From positions 26,962-90,961 of the forward strand of contig CACJWG010000002.1 of assembly GCA_902597055.1 (NCBI GenBank): a stretch of DNA of 64,000 nucleotides. Reading direction: 5' to 3'. Positions within the stretch are counted from its first letter, which is position 1. Each line of letters starts with the position of its first letter. Under the pieces are notes generated by a model. The model had not been told where the DNA came from and ran no database searches. It saw only the letters and a list, made by a program, of their open reading frames with translations. The stretch is from an uncultured Pelagibacteraceae bacterium (GTDB lineage: Bacteria; Pseudomonadota; Alphaproteobacteria; Pelagibacterales; Pelagibacteraceae). This document shows, one piece after another, positions 17,508-25,948 of this stretch. Both the position numbers and the translations under genes were made by a program.

Positions 17508-18029
17508 TTAAAAACTTTTCATGAAATTAAACATGTAACTATCTGCCCCAGGATTTTTATCCCCTAAATCAGCGTTGGATAAGTGACTTTGTGAATAGCC
17601 CAGTTTAGTGCCAGGTAGAAGATCTACAGATAGTTGAAGTTCAGATTTAAATTCTAAGGGTGAACCTAAATCTTTTCCATCTCCCATGGAATATATGCCA
17701 GGTGAGAAACTTGGAGTTAAATTTAATTTACCAATTTTATATTCCGCTTGGACTCCAGTATAAAAGTAAGATGCCGAATCCGCTGTCATCATAAAGCCTG
17801 TTATTGGACTTAATTTTCCTAAAAAGGTATCTCTAAACAAATCTTCATTTGTATGTTGTACACCGAATAGTTCTGAACTTTTTTTAGGACTAGTGTTGAT
17901 GTCAAACACTCCTGAAAAAAAATTAAATTGATGACTGTCAGAAGGTTTCAGTTCATCAGCATTAATGCTTTTTGTCAATCCGACAAGTATTAAAAAAATT
18001 GATAAAATTTTCATTATTGTATTATTCAT
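17508..18029 (-). CDS. PagL-like outer-membrane lipid A deacylase family protein
   Basis: A 173-residue protein with a signal peptide (about 1-24, ending SINA) and alternating beta-strand pattern of an 8-stranded barrel. Near the C-terminus SHLSNADLGDKNPGAD matches the PagL active-site region: H149, S151 and N152 are kept, and D163 occupies the position of the PagL catalytic Glu by spacing. It ends with F, as outer-membrane proteins do. PagL removes a 3-O acyl chain from lipid A. The Asp substitution leaves activity uncertain. It overlaps the ccmH stop (ATGA), so it is the last gene of the ccm operon. Confidence 0.65.
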   Translation of the reverse strand: MNNTIMKILSIFLILVGLTKSINADELKPSDSHQFNFFSGVFDINTSPKKSSELFGVQHTNEDLFRDTFLGKLSPITGFMMTADSASYFYTGVQAEYKIGKLNLTPSFSPGIYSMGDGKDLGSPLEFKSELQLSVDLLPGTKLGYSQSHLSNADLGDKNPGADSYMFNFMKSF

Positions 18030-18415
18030 ATTTTTCTAAAAATTTTTTTTGCTATTATGACACCTCCAATTAAAAATAACAACAAGGGCAAAGCCCACAA
18101 TAAAAGGGTATTTCGGGATATACCAGGGTCATATACTATCCACTGACCATATTTTTCAATGAGGGATGAAAATACTTCATCATTTGTTTTTCCATTCTCT
18201 AATTCGCTTTTAATATATTTTTTCATACTTTCAGCAAAATCTGAATTAGACTCGTGAATAGTTTGACCTTGACAAATTAAACATCGTAAATTTTTAGTAA
18301 TATTTACAGTTTGTTCTTCAGAAAAAGAAGATGATACTGCGGTATTTTTAAAACTTAAAAAGGTTAAAATAAGAATTATTAAGATTTTAATTTTTAGTAA
18401 TTTTTTTGATTTCAT
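18026..18415 (-). CDS. ccmH: Cytochrome c maturation protein CcmH
   Basis: CcmH is a membrane-anchored thiol protein that keeps apocytochrome c reduced for heme ligation. The family motif LRCLICQGQTIHESNSDFA gives the redox pair CxxC, followed by a C-terminal membrane segment (LLLWALPLLLFLIGG). There is an N-terminal signal-anchor. I start at ATG 18415 because GAGG lies 6 bases upstream, although frames open from 18430. The start falls inside ccmG, so translation is coupled. It is the short form without the TPR domain (CcmI), which is not in this cluster. Confidence 0.93.
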   Translation of the reverse strand: MKSKKLLKIKILIILILTFLSFKNTAVSSSFSEEQTVNITKNLRCLICQGQTIHESNSDFAESMKKYIKSELENGKTNDEVFSSLIEKYGQWIVYDPGISRNTLLLWALPLLLFLIGGVIIAKKIFRKI

Positions 18416-18929
18416 AAACATCCTCATCATTTAATGGACCAATATATTTTTTCAACACTTTATTATCATTATTAATTAAAAATGTTTCTGGAACACCGTA
18501 AGCACCAAAATTAATTGATATCAATCCTTGTTTATCAACAAAAATTTTTTCAAATGGATCTCCATATAATTTTAAAAAGTTTAAGGCATTTTTTTTTTTA
18601 TCTTTATAATTTATTCCAATCATCATAATTGGAGTATTATTTTTCAATTCTAAAAGATATTTACTTTCATCTTTACAGGGTTCGCACCATGAAGACCAAA
18701 TGTTAATCAAATAAAAATTTTTTCCTGTAAGCACTTTGTTAAAATTTACTTGCTTTTCATCAATCAAAAACTGAACCTTAAAATCAGTAAAAATTTGGTT
18801 ATCGGTAATTTTTGGGGTATAAATTTTTTCTTTTTGAAGAGCAAATTTAAAAACAAAAAATGATATTATTAAAAGAATTAATATAATTAAACTAAATATT
18901 GACTTCTTTATTTTTTCTAAAAATTGCAA
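18387..18929 (-). CDS. ccmG: Thiol:disulfide interchange protein CcmG/DsbE
   Basis: A membrane-anchored periplasmic thioredoxin-like protein (180 residues) that reduces CcmH/apocytochrome in cytochrome c maturation. It has one N-terminal membrane segment and the active site WSSWCEPCK, then GVPETFLI with the cis-proline. The start appears to be TTG at 18929, inside ccmF (38-base overlap). No ATG is available before the membrane segment. Confidence 0.93.
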   Translation of the reverse strand: MQFLEKIKKSIFSLIILILLIISFFVFKFALQKEKIYTPKITDNQIFTDFKVQFLIDEKQVNFNKVLTGKNFYLINIWSSWCEPCKDESKYLLELKNNTPIMMIGINYKDKKKNALNFLKLYGDPFEKIFVDKQGLISINFGAYGVPETFLINNDNKVLKKYIGPLNDEDVYEIKKITKN

Positions 18930-20778
18930 ACATCCCTCCCAGCATTATTATTAAAGTTGAAATCCAGATCCAAATCATAAAAGGCTTATGCTGATATCTT
19001 ACGTTAAAAAAATTTTGATCTTTAATTATGTTAATTGTAATAAATCTATCTTTAAATAATGTTGTTTTTATTGATGCTTCACTAGTAGCTGTTTCTGGTT
19101 CATTATAAATTCGTATCTCAGGTTGAAGATTAATAATTCTATTTTTGTCATCAAGTATTTCAAAAAAACCAACAATTGACTCATAATTTTTTTCTTTTTC
19201 TATTGCGATTTTTTTAAAAATTATCTTTTCATTTTTTAAAGTAAAACTCTCCCCAACTTGAATATTCTTAATGATCTCTTTTGATGAAAAACTATTTAAT
19301 AATATGGAAATTAAAAGTAATGAAAATCCAGTATGTGAAAATATTTGTGCAAAATTTTTTGTTTTCTCTCTTAATTGATCTAAACTTTTTAGAAGCAAAT
19401 AAAAAAACCCTATAAATAATAAAAGAATGAATATATTTTTTTCTCCGACAAAATAAACAGTAAAGAAAGATAAAATCAGTGTAAATATGATTACAAGAAA
19501 ACTTTTAGCTTTAATTTTAAAGTTTGTTTTAATCCATTTCATGCTAGGGCCAATAGACATAAAAAGGACGAATGGAATTAGGAAAGGTAAAATGAGTTTA
19601 TTATAAAATGGTGGCCCCACCGAAATTTGCTCATCTAATATTACGTCAAGAAATATTGGGTAAATCGTACCAATTAAAACTACACTTAAAAAATATAATA
19701 TAAACCAATTATTAATTAGAATTGCAGTTTCTTTGCTTAATGTAAAAATTCCACTCTCTTGAGTAAAGTTTTTATTTTCATAAATCATAAATATTACAAA
19801 TGATAATAAAACTAAAACTAATAAAAATGTTAATATATAGATTCCTCTAGATGGATCATTCGCAAAAGTATGAACCGAATTTAGAATTCCAGATCTTACC
19901 AAAAAAGTTCCAACCATACTCAATGTAAATGTAATTATGCATAAAACAATTGTCCATTTTTTGAAAAGCTCTCTTTTTTCTAAAGTTACAATACAGTGAA
20001 GCAATGCAGTTAAACTTAACCATGGCATTAAAGATACATTTTCAACTGGGTCCCAAAACCAAAATCCACCCCAGCCAAGTTCATAATACGCCCAAACCGA
20101 GCCTAGTAAAATTCCACCTGTTAGGAATATCCAAGAAAATAAAATCCAAAACTTTATATTTTTAGCCCAGCTTTTGTTTAAATAATTTGAAATCATTGAA
20201 GCTAATGCAGCTGAAAAAATTATCGATGTTCCAACATAACCTAAATATAAAATTGGAGGATGAATACCTAATGCTGGATCTTGTAATATAGGATTAAGTC
20301 CGAGTCCCTCTTGTTGAACTGGAAAGATTTCATTAAAAGGATTTGATGTTTTTAAAACAAAGACAAAAAAACCGATTACAATAATTTGATGCAATAATGT
20401 AGTTAACAGTCTGTAATTAGTAGGTTCATTTCTAGATTTAAAAATGAATCCTAGCAACACTCCGCTTAGTACCAATAACCATAAAAGTAAACTTCCTTCA
20501 TGATTTCCCCAGGTCCCTGTAATTTTATAAAACAGAGGTTTTGTAGTGTGAGAGTTGTTATAAACAGTCTCGTTGCTAAAATCTGAAATTATAAAAGAAT
20601 AAATTAAGGAAATAAAAGAGATAAAAACAAAAAAAAACTGGAAACCAATTAAGCCAGTTATTTTATCAGAAATAATTGGGTTGTTTTTTTTTAATTGAAT
20701 TGAGGAATTAAAAAAAATAAATATTGATGTCAACAAGCCAAAAATTAATGAATAATATCCTAATTGTGAAATAATCAA
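18892..20778 (-). CDS. ccmF: Cytochrome c heme lyase subunit CcmF
   Basis: CcmF is the large membrane protein that attaches heme from holo-CcmE to apocytochrome c. The 628-residue sequence has about 14-15 hydrophobic segments and the tryptophan-rich heme-handling motif GWGGFWFWDPVENVSLMPWL near residue 230. Histidines on the periplasmic side are present (GIHPPILYLGY, VHTF). The start is TTG at 20778, 1 base after ccmE ends. Confidence 0.95.
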   Translation of the reverse strand: MIISQLGYYSLIFGLLTSIFIFFNSSIQLKKNNPIISDKITGLIGFQFFFVFISFISLIYSFIISDFSNETVYNNSHTTKPLFYKITGTWGNHEGSLLLWLLVLSGVLLGFIFKSRNEPTNYRLLTTLLHQIIVIGFFVFVLKTSNPFNEIFPVQQEGLGLNPILQDPALGIHPPILYLGYVGTSIIFSAALASMISNYLNKSWAKNIKFWILFSWIFLTGGILLGSVWAYYELGWGGFWFWDPVENVSLMPWLSLTALLHCIVTLEKRELFKKWTIVLCIITFTLSMVGTFLVRSGILNSVHTFANDPSRGIYILTFLLVLVLLSFVIFMIYENKNFTQESGIFTLSKETAILINNWFILYFLSVVLIGTIYPIFLDVILDEQISVGPPFYNKLILPFLIPFVLFMSIGPSMKWIKTNFKIKAKSFLVIIFTLILSFFTVYFVGEKNIFILLLFIGFFYLLLKSLDQLREKTKNFAQIFSHTGFSLLLISILLNSFSSKEIIKNIQVGESFTLKNEKIIFKKIAIEKEKNYESIVGFFEILDDKNRIINLQPEIRIYNEPETATSEASIKTTLFKDRFITINIIKDQNFFNVRYQHKPFMIWIWISTLIIMLGGMFAIFRKNKEVNI

Positions 20779-20779
20779 T

Positions 20780-21196
20780 TTATTCTCCTAAAGATTTTTT
20801 AACCTCTGGTGGCATATAATTTTCATCATGCTTAGCCAAAATTTTATCTGCTACCAGAAATTTTTTATCATTAAGAAATCCTTCTGCAACAACTCCTTTT
20901 TCTTCTTCAAACAAATTTGGAACTGTTCCAGAAAAAGTTACATAAAGCTCATTTTTAAAATCAGTAATTATGAAGTTAATTTTATTATTATTCATTATTA
21001 CTGAGTCTTTTTTTACCATGCCTCCGACTCTAATTTTTTTGCTTGAAATTTCTGTCAATAGATTAATTTCACTTGGAGATTTAAAATATACGACATTATC
21101 TTTCAAAACTTTTAGAACTGCGAAGGTTGTAAGCACTATTAATGTTAAAAATACGAAAATGAATAAAAATCTAAACTTAACTTTTTTGCTGTACAT
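20780..21196 (-). CDS. ccmE: Heme chaperone CcmE
   Basis: CcmE binds heme covalently in the periplasm and carries it from CcmCD to CcmF. It has an N-terminal membrane anchor and an OB-fold domain ([13 protein letters not shown]). The heme-binding histidine is in [12 protein letters not shown], with the usual Tyr four residues on. Length (138) is normal. Confidence 0.95.
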   Translation of the reverse strand: MYSKKVKFRFLFIFVFLTLIVLTTFAVLKVLKDNVVYFKSPSEINLLTEISSKKIRVGGMVKKDSVIMNNNKINFIITDFKNELYVTFSGTVPNLFEEEKGVVAEGFLNDKKFLVADKILAKHDENYMPPEVKKSLGE

Positions 21197-21205
21197 TAGT
21201 TTAAA

Positions 21206-21418
21206 TTAGATTTTTTGTGCAGCGTTACTTGAAACTAATACCTGGTTAGTTCTTTGTTTGTATGCCTCTGTGTATTTAATTTTTTCTAAATGATTAAATT
21301 TTAATTCAAATTTTTTGTTTTCTTTTATTAATTGTCGATTGATTATTATGTATAGTGCAAAAAAGTTGATTAGCGTAAATGCAAACGCCGACCATACAAA
21401 CAATCCGTAACCATTCAT
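21206..21418 (-). CDS. ccmD: Heme exporter protein CcmD
   Basis: A small membrane protein that helps release holo-CcmE from CcmABC. MNGYGLFVWSAFAFTL is the family signature, followed by one membrane helix and a charged C-terminal tail, longer than usual. The ATG at 21418 fits the family start. A GTG at 21436 overlapping the ccmC stop would add six residues and cannot be excluded. Confidence 0.85.
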   Translation of the reverse strand: MNGYGLFVWSAFAFTLINFFALYIIINRQLIKENKKFELKFNHLEKIKYTEAYKQRTNQVLVSSNAAQKI

Positions 21419-21432
21419 TATTAATAAGTTAA

Positions 21433-22140
21433 TCACAATCTATCTAATCCTTTAGTCTTAATCTTTATCAATTCTATATTATATTTCATTAAAAAAATTA
21501 ATATTGAGAATAGTGCAAATGCCGCAGTCATTAGCAATAATGGTGTCAACATCGATGAATGAATTGTAGTTTCGGAAAGAATTTTGACTGAAGACGGTTG
21601 ATGAAGACTCGCCCACCAATCTACAGAAAATTTAATTATAGGCACATTCACAAAACCAGCGATGGCCACTAAACTAGAAATTTTTGCGGCTTTATCATTT
21701 TCAAATAATCTCCACGATGCGATATAAAGGATATAAAACAAAAATAGCACCAACATCGAAGTAATTCTAGGATCCCAAGCCCACCATGTTCCCCAAGTTG
21801 GTTTACCCCAAATAGATCCAGTCACTAAAGCAATGAGGTTAAAAACCAAACCCGATGGTGCAAAACTTTTCGCAATGATTGCAAAATTTTTATTTTTAAA
21901 AATGAAAATACCTAATGATAGGAAAGCTATGAATGAAAATATTCCTAAAGAAATCCATGCTGCCGGAACATGAACATACATGATTCTCACTGCATCACTT
22001 TGAATATAATCTTCTGGTGAAAGAAATAAAGATTCCAAAAGACCTAAAGTAAGAAAAATAACGAAAAGTGAGAATACAATAATTCTCGTTAATTTCGAAA
22101 GTGAAATCATTTTTAGTATTTCAAAAATTTTGTTCAGCAT
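21433..22140 (-). CDS. ccmC: Heme transporter subunit CcmC
   Basis: CcmC presents heme to CcmE. It has six membrane segments and the WWD motif TWGTWWAWDPRITSMLVL near residue 117, with flanking His residues (VHVPAAW, SLHQPSS). Length 235 is typical. It is the first gene of the ccmCDEFGH run. ccmA and ccmB, which usually precede it, are not in this window. Confidence 0.95.
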   Translation of the reverse strand: MLNKIFEILKMISLSKLTRIIVFSLFVIFLTLGLLESLFLSPEDYIQSDAVRIMYVHVPAAWISLGIFSFIAFLSLGIFIFKNKNFAIIAKSFAPSGLVFNLIALVTGSIWGKPTWGTWWAWDPRITSMLVLFLFYILYIASWRLFENDKAAKISSLVAIAGFVNVPIIKFSVDWWASLHQPSSVKILSETTIHSSMLTPLLLMTAAFALFSILIFLMKYNIELIKIKTKGLDRL

Positions 22141-22176
22141 TTATGTAATTGAAAAGATTTTATTATAAAGAAATTA

Positions 22177-22234
22177 ACTGATCAAGAACGTTGAGGGAGA
22201 TAATGTTGGGAAATATTTAACATCCTTGATCAGT
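22177..22234. repeat. Long-range 10-bp inverted repeat with nested hairpin, upstream of ccmC
   Basis: ACTGATCAAG (22177-22186) and CTTGATCAGT (22225-22234) are perfectly complementary. Between them ATGTT (22203-22207) and AACAT (22219-22223) form an inner stem. The element lies in the 162-base gap between hspQ and ccmC. No T-run follows on either strand, so it is not a classical terminator. It could be a leader structure, a small RNA or a protein-binding site. Confidence 0.45.
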
Positions 22235-22302
22235 AATCATAATGTAGACCAAAGGTATGTCTAAGATTTGAGAGAATTGTGTTTAAATGATGACCCTACC
22301 AA

Positions 22303-22623
22303 TTAATTTGACTGTTTAAAGTATGAAGAGCCTTTTTTTCCAGAAAATATCTCGTTAATTAATGGATGTTTAATTGGTTCTTTTGAATCATCTTTAAGAA
22401 GATTTTGTTCGGAAACGTATGCTTCATAAGTCACATCCTCATTTTCAGCTAACAGGTGATAAAATGGTTGGTCTTTTCTAGGTCTTACATTCTTTGGGAT
22501 AGATTCATACCATTCTTCAGAATTATTAAACTCAAAGTCAACATCGTAAATAACACCTCTGAAATCAAAGTGCTTATGCTTTACAACGTCGCCGATTGAA
22601 AATTTTGCTTTTTGAATACTCAC
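22303..22623 (-). CDS. hspQ: Heat shock protein HspQ (YccV-like)
   Basis: HspQ is a small heat-shock protein that enhances Lon proteolysis and was first described as binding hemimethylated DNA. The 106-residue sequence has the family N-terminus AKFSIGDVVKHKHFDFRGVIYDVDF and the core PFYHLLAENEDVTYEAYVSEQNL, quoted in pieces as YHLLAE and AYVSEQNL. The start is GTG at 22623. A heat-shock-like promoter lies directly upstream, so close that the mRNA would have almost no leader. Confidence 0.9.
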   Translation of the reverse strand: MSIQKAKFSIGDVVKHKHFDFRGVIYDVDFEFNNSEEWYESIPKNVRPRKDQPFYHLLAENEDVTYEAYVSEQNLLKDDSKEPIKHPLINEIFSGKKGSSYFKQSN

Positions 22624-22631
22624 ATTAAATA

Positions 22632-22659
22632 ATATGGGTATTTGAGATAAAAAATCAAT
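22632..22659 (-). promoter_or_regulatory. Candidate RpoH (sigma32) promoter for hspQ
   Basis: On the minus strand ATTG (22659-22656), 17 bases, then CCCATAT (22638-22632) fits the alphaproteobacterial heat-shock pattern CTTG-N17/18-CYTATNT with one mismatch in the -35 core. The -10 ends 8 bases before the GTG start codon, so the transcript would begin at or within a few bases of it. Confidence 0.5.
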
Positions 22660-22701
22660 AAAAAAATTATTAAAAGTTTATAAATCTGATAATATTAAGT
22701 T

Positions 22702-23253
22702 GTGAATAAGTCGCTAATAAAATTTTTAACTGACTTTGGTCCCTTAGTAATTTTCTTTTACTTTTACTATAATTCTGGAAAAGATCTTCAGGTAGCTATA
22801 CCTCCTCTTATAATTGCGACAATAATTTCTATTTTAATTGTTTGGTTTTTCGAAAAAAAAATTCCTATGGTGCCCCTTACAGGAGGTATTCTTATAACTC
22901 TTTTTGGAGGATTAACTATCTACTTCAATAATCCAATTTTTATTTACATGAAACCAACAATAATCAACATCTTATTTGGTTTGTCACTTTTCTTCGGAAA
23001 ATATTTTACCAAAGAGCCTCTTTTAAAATTAATTTTGGGAAAATCATTACCTTTAAATGATGAAGGATGGAATATTTTAAATTTTAGATGGATATGGTTT
23101 TTTTTCGCATTAGCCATTTTGAATGAACTTGTATGGCGGACACAAACTGAGGAATTTTGGGTAAATTTTAAGGTTTGGGGTATGCTACCAATTACTTTTA
23201 TCTTTACAGCTTTTCAAATTCCATTAATTAAAAAATACTCTCAGAATGAATAG
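22702..23253 (+). CDS. yciB: Septation protein A / YciB family inner-membrane protein
   Basis: A 183-residue integral membrane protein of the YciB (intracellular septation A) family, with five or so helices. Typical pieces are KFLTDFGPLVIFFYFYY at the N-terminus, KPTIINILFGLSLFFGKYF centrally, and NELVWRTQTEEFWVNFKVWG near the end. YciB contributes to envelope integrity and cell division. The start is GTG at 22702. It overlaps the next gene by 8 bases. Confidence 0.92.
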   Translation: MNKSLIKFLTDFGPLVIFFYFYYNSGKDLQVAIPPLIIATIISILIVWFFEKKIPMVPLTGGILITLFGGLTIYFNNPIFIYMKPTIINILFGLSLFFGKYFTKEPLLKLILGKSLPLNDEGWNILNFRWIWFFFALAILNELVWRTQTEEFWVNFKVWGMLPITFIFTAFQIPLIKKYSQNE

Positions 23254-23584
23254 AAATTTAAAACTAGTTATTAATAATTCTATTAAAAAATACGAAGAAA
23301 AATTTTTTTTCGAAAAGGCTGAACTTAAGATAATTTTAGATTTATACGCAAAAATGGTTTCAAACGGTTCTTGGAAAGATTATGGTCTTAATATTTCAAA
23401 CAAACAAGTGAGTTTTAGTGTTTTTAAAAATGCTGCTGAAAACGCAATTTATAATATTTGTAAAAATTTCAAACCAAATAGCAAAAACTTAAAGTATTGT
23501 ATTACTGATAGTAGGGGCCGTATATTAAAAAATTCTCATGACCTTGAAAATTTGATTAATAAAATAAATTGGAAAAAACTTTAA
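23246..23584 (+). CDS. DUF2794 family protein
   Basis: A 112-residue cytoplasmic protein matching the alphaproteobacterial DUF2794 pattern: ILDLYAKMVSNGSWKDYGL and VSFSVFKNAAENAIYNI, then a Gly-Arg-Ile-Leu segment. Function is unknown in the family. It overlaps yciB by 8 bases and ends one base before the convergent BI-1 gene, with no terminator between. Confidence 0.82.
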   Translation: MNRNLKLVINNSIKKYEEKFFFEKAELKIILDLYAKMVSNGSWKDYGLNISNKQVSFSVFKNAAENAIYNICKNFKPNSKNLKYCITDSRGRILKNSHDLENLINKINWKKL

Positions 23585-24337
23585 TTATCTTCTTTGACCG
23601 AAAAGTCTTAAAAGCATGATGAAAAGATTTATAAAGTCTAAGTAAAGTGTTAATGCACCCATTATTGCTTTTTTACCAGACACTTCGATAGTATCTGAAG
23701 CTGAGTACATATTTTTAATTTTCTGTGTATCATATGCTGTCAGACCTACAAAAATTAAAACTCCTAAAATTGAAATTACGAAATGCATCATTGTCGATTT
23801 TAAAAAGATATTTACAAGTGAGGCGATTATAATTCCAATTAAACCCATCATTAAAAATGAACCTAATTTTGTTAAATCTCTTTTAGTTGTGTAACCGTAA
23901 ATACTCATCGCTCCAAAAGTTGCTGATGTAATAAAGAATACTCTCGCAACACTTATCTCTGTAAAAACAATCAGCACCCATGAAAGAGAAAGACCCATTA
24001 AAATAGTAAAAATCCAAAATACAGTTTGAGCTTTACTTGTACTCATTTTATTAATTCCAAAACTCATGTAAAAAATTACTGCCAAAGGAGCAAGCATGAT
24101 AATCCATTTCAAACCCGAGTTAAAAATAGCATTTCCATATGGCTTTAAAGCAATAATTTGACCTGTCGCACTAATGTCAGCCGATAGTTTAAAAGATATT
24201 AGTGAAATAATTCCAGTTAAAAGCACTCCAGTTGCCATGTAGTTATATACTTTCAACATATAAGCTCTTAAGCCGGCATCCCAGACTGCAGTTTTTGCAG
24301 AAGTTGCTTGGAAAATATTTTGTCTGTTAAAATCCAT
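23585..24337 (-). CDS. Bax inhibitor-1 family (YbhL-like) membrane protein
   Basis: A 250-residue protein with seven membrane helices of the BI-1/TMBIM family, a pH-gated ion (Ca2+) leak channel family. Landmarks are LRAYMLKVYNYMATGVLLTG at the N-terminus, GLTAYDTQKIKNMY in the loop before the last helices, and LYLDFINLFIMLLRLFG at the C-terminus. Some alphaproteobacteria carry a ybhL RNA motif upstream. The 65 bases here show no such structure. Confidence 0.93.
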   Translation of the reverse strand: MDFNRQNIFQATSAKTAVWDAGLRAYMLKVYNYMATGVLLTGIISLISFKLSADISATGQIIALKPYGNAIFNSGLKWIIMLAPLAVIFYMSFGINKMSTSKAQTVFWIFTILMGLSLSWVLIVFTEISVARVFFITSATFGAMSIYGYTTKRDLTKLGSFLMMGLIGIIIASLVNIFLKSTMMHFVISILGVLIFVGLTAYDTQKIKNMYSASDTIEVSGKKAIMGALTLYLDFINLFIMLLRLFGQRR

Positions 24338-24402
24338 AGTTTGAATATATTAATTTTACAAAAATTTTCAATGGTCTAAAGGTACCAAAATATTATATTT
24401 TT

Positions 24403-25443
24403 ATGAATTATAAGAAACTAGGCAGTACAGACGTCGATGTAAGTACAATTTGTCTCGGAACCATGACTTGGGGGGAGCAAAACTCAAAGGCAGATGGTTT
24501 TGAGCAAATGGATTATGCAATCGATAATGGGGTAAATTTTTGGGACACAGCAGAAATCTATGCAATACCAATGAGAGAAGAAACTTATGGTGAGACTGAA
24601 AACATCATAGGTGAATGGTTCAAAAAAACAAAAAAGAGAGATAAAGTCATTTTAGCTACAAAGGTTTCGGGTCCAACTAGTAAAGAATATATAAGGGGTG
24701 GTGGATGCAGTTATGATAAAAAAAGTATGTCAGAGGCATTAGAGAAAAGTTTGAAAAGAATGCAAACTGATTATATAGATTTATATCAATTACATTGGCC
24801 TGAAAGAAATACTAATTTTTTTGGTAAGCAGGGATATGAACACGACTCAAATGAAAAAAATTGGATTGCTTTTGAGGAAATTTTAGAAAATTTAAAAAAA
24901 TTTGTGGATGCAGGTAAAATTCGATATGTGGGCCTTTCAAACGAAACAGCATGGGGATTAGCAAAATGCCTAGAGCTTTCAAAATTAAAAAATTTGCCAA
25001 AAATGATGGCTGTTCAAAATCCTTACAACTTACTCAATAGAACTTATGAAGTTGGTCTTGCAGAAATCTCGGTTAGAGAACAAAGTGGTTTGCTGGCTTA
25101 TTCTCCATTAGCTTTTGGTTACCTCACAGGAAAATATAGAAATAATAATATGCCAAAAGGTTCAAGGATCGATCTTTTTAAAGATTTCACTCGCTACAAT
25201 AATGAAAATAGCATTAAAGCTATCGAAAAATACTATAAAATTTCTCAAAAATTTAATTTGGATTTTGCTCAAATGTCCATAAAATTTTGTGAAATACAGC
25301 CTTTTGTTACTAGTGTAATAATAGGTGCTACGACTATGCAACAGTTGAAAACAAATGTAGAAAGTGTAAATGTAAAATTAAATAATGAAATTATTAATGA
25401 AATTAACGAAGTTCAAAAAATATATCCAAATCCATGTCCTTAA
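24403..25443 (+). CDS. Aldo/keto reductase (Tas-like)
   Basis: A 346-residue NADPH-dependent aldo/keto reductase close to E. coli Tas. The sequence shows CLGTMTWGEQNS and FWDTAEIYAIPMR carrying the catalytic Asp and Tyr, ATKVSG with the Lys, LYQLHWPER with the His, and the cofactor-binding ATTMQQLKTN near the end. Substrate is unknown. Its end overlaps the next gene by 10 bases. Confidence 0.92.
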   Translation: MNYKKLGSTDVDVSTICLGTMTWGEQNSKADGFEQMDYAIDNGVNFWDTAEIYAIPMREETYGETENIIGEWFKKTKKRDKVILATKVSGPTSKEYIRGGGCSYDKKSMSEALEKSLKRMQTDYIDLYQLHWPERNTNFFGKQGYEHDSNEKNWIAFEEILENLKKFVDAGKIRYVGLSNETAWGLAKCLELSKLKNLPKMMAVQNPYNLLNRTYEVGLAEISVREQSGLLAYSPLAFGYLTGKYRNNNMPKGSRIDLFKDFTRYNNENSIKAIEKYYKISQKFNLDFAQMSIKFCEIQPFVTSVIIGATTMQQLKTNVESVNVKLNNEIINEINEVQKIYPNPCP

Positions 25444-25940
25444 TAAATAAAATAACAGTATTATTATTTTGTATTTTAATTGTTTCTGAGGCCTCAGCAC
25501 AAGAGATTAAAAAGGTCGGTAAATTTAAAGACTGGGAAACGATAGTAGTTACTGATGGAGCAAAGAAACTATGTTTTGCACAATCGAAACCAGTTTTACA
25601 ATCACCGAAAAAAAATCCAAGAGAAGCAAGATTATTTATTAGTTTTAGACCAGCGGATAAAATTAAGGATGAAGTAAGTATTACATCTGGTTACCAATAT
25701 AACACACAAAATTCAATTACAGCTAAATCTGGAAAAAATAAAATTAAGTTTGATGTTAAAAAAGAAAACTTTGCTTGGATAGGTGACACAGGTTTAGAAA
25801 GAAAGATGGTAAATGTAATGAAAAAAGGATCAAGAATTATGATTACAGGTTATAATCAATCTGGATCCCAAACGATTGACCACTATTCTTTAATGGGTTT
25901 CACAAAGGCTTACAATACTGCAAAAAAAAGCTGCGCTTAA
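25434..25940 (+). CDS. Invasion associated locus B (IalB) family periplasmic protein
   Basis: A 168-residue secreted protein with a signal peptide (1-22, ending ASA-QE). It follows the IalB family pattern: FKDWETIVVTDGAKKLCFA with a first Cys, a central SGYQYN, and a closing LMGFTKAYNTAKKSC with the second Cys, suggesting a disulfide. The family is widespread in alphaproteobacteria, mostly of unknown role outside pathogens. It sits between the aldo/keto reductase and argG on one strand. Confidence 0.8.
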   Translation: MSLINKITVLLFCILIVSEASAQEIKKVGKFKDWETIVVTDGAKKLCFAQSKPVLQSPKKNPREARLFISFRPADKIKDEVSITSGYQYNTQNSITAKSGKNKIKFDVKKENFAWIGDTGLERKMVNVMKKGSRIMITGYNQSGSQTIDHYSLMGFTKAYNTAKKSCA

Positions 25941-25948
25941 TATCTTAA

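Noticed and set aside
22177..22234. Rho-independent terminator of hspQ
   Set aside because: The stem is interrupted and no T-run follows on the minus strand.
24338..24402. ybhL RNA motif before the BI-1 gene
   Set aside because: The short AT-rich spacer has no stable hairpins.
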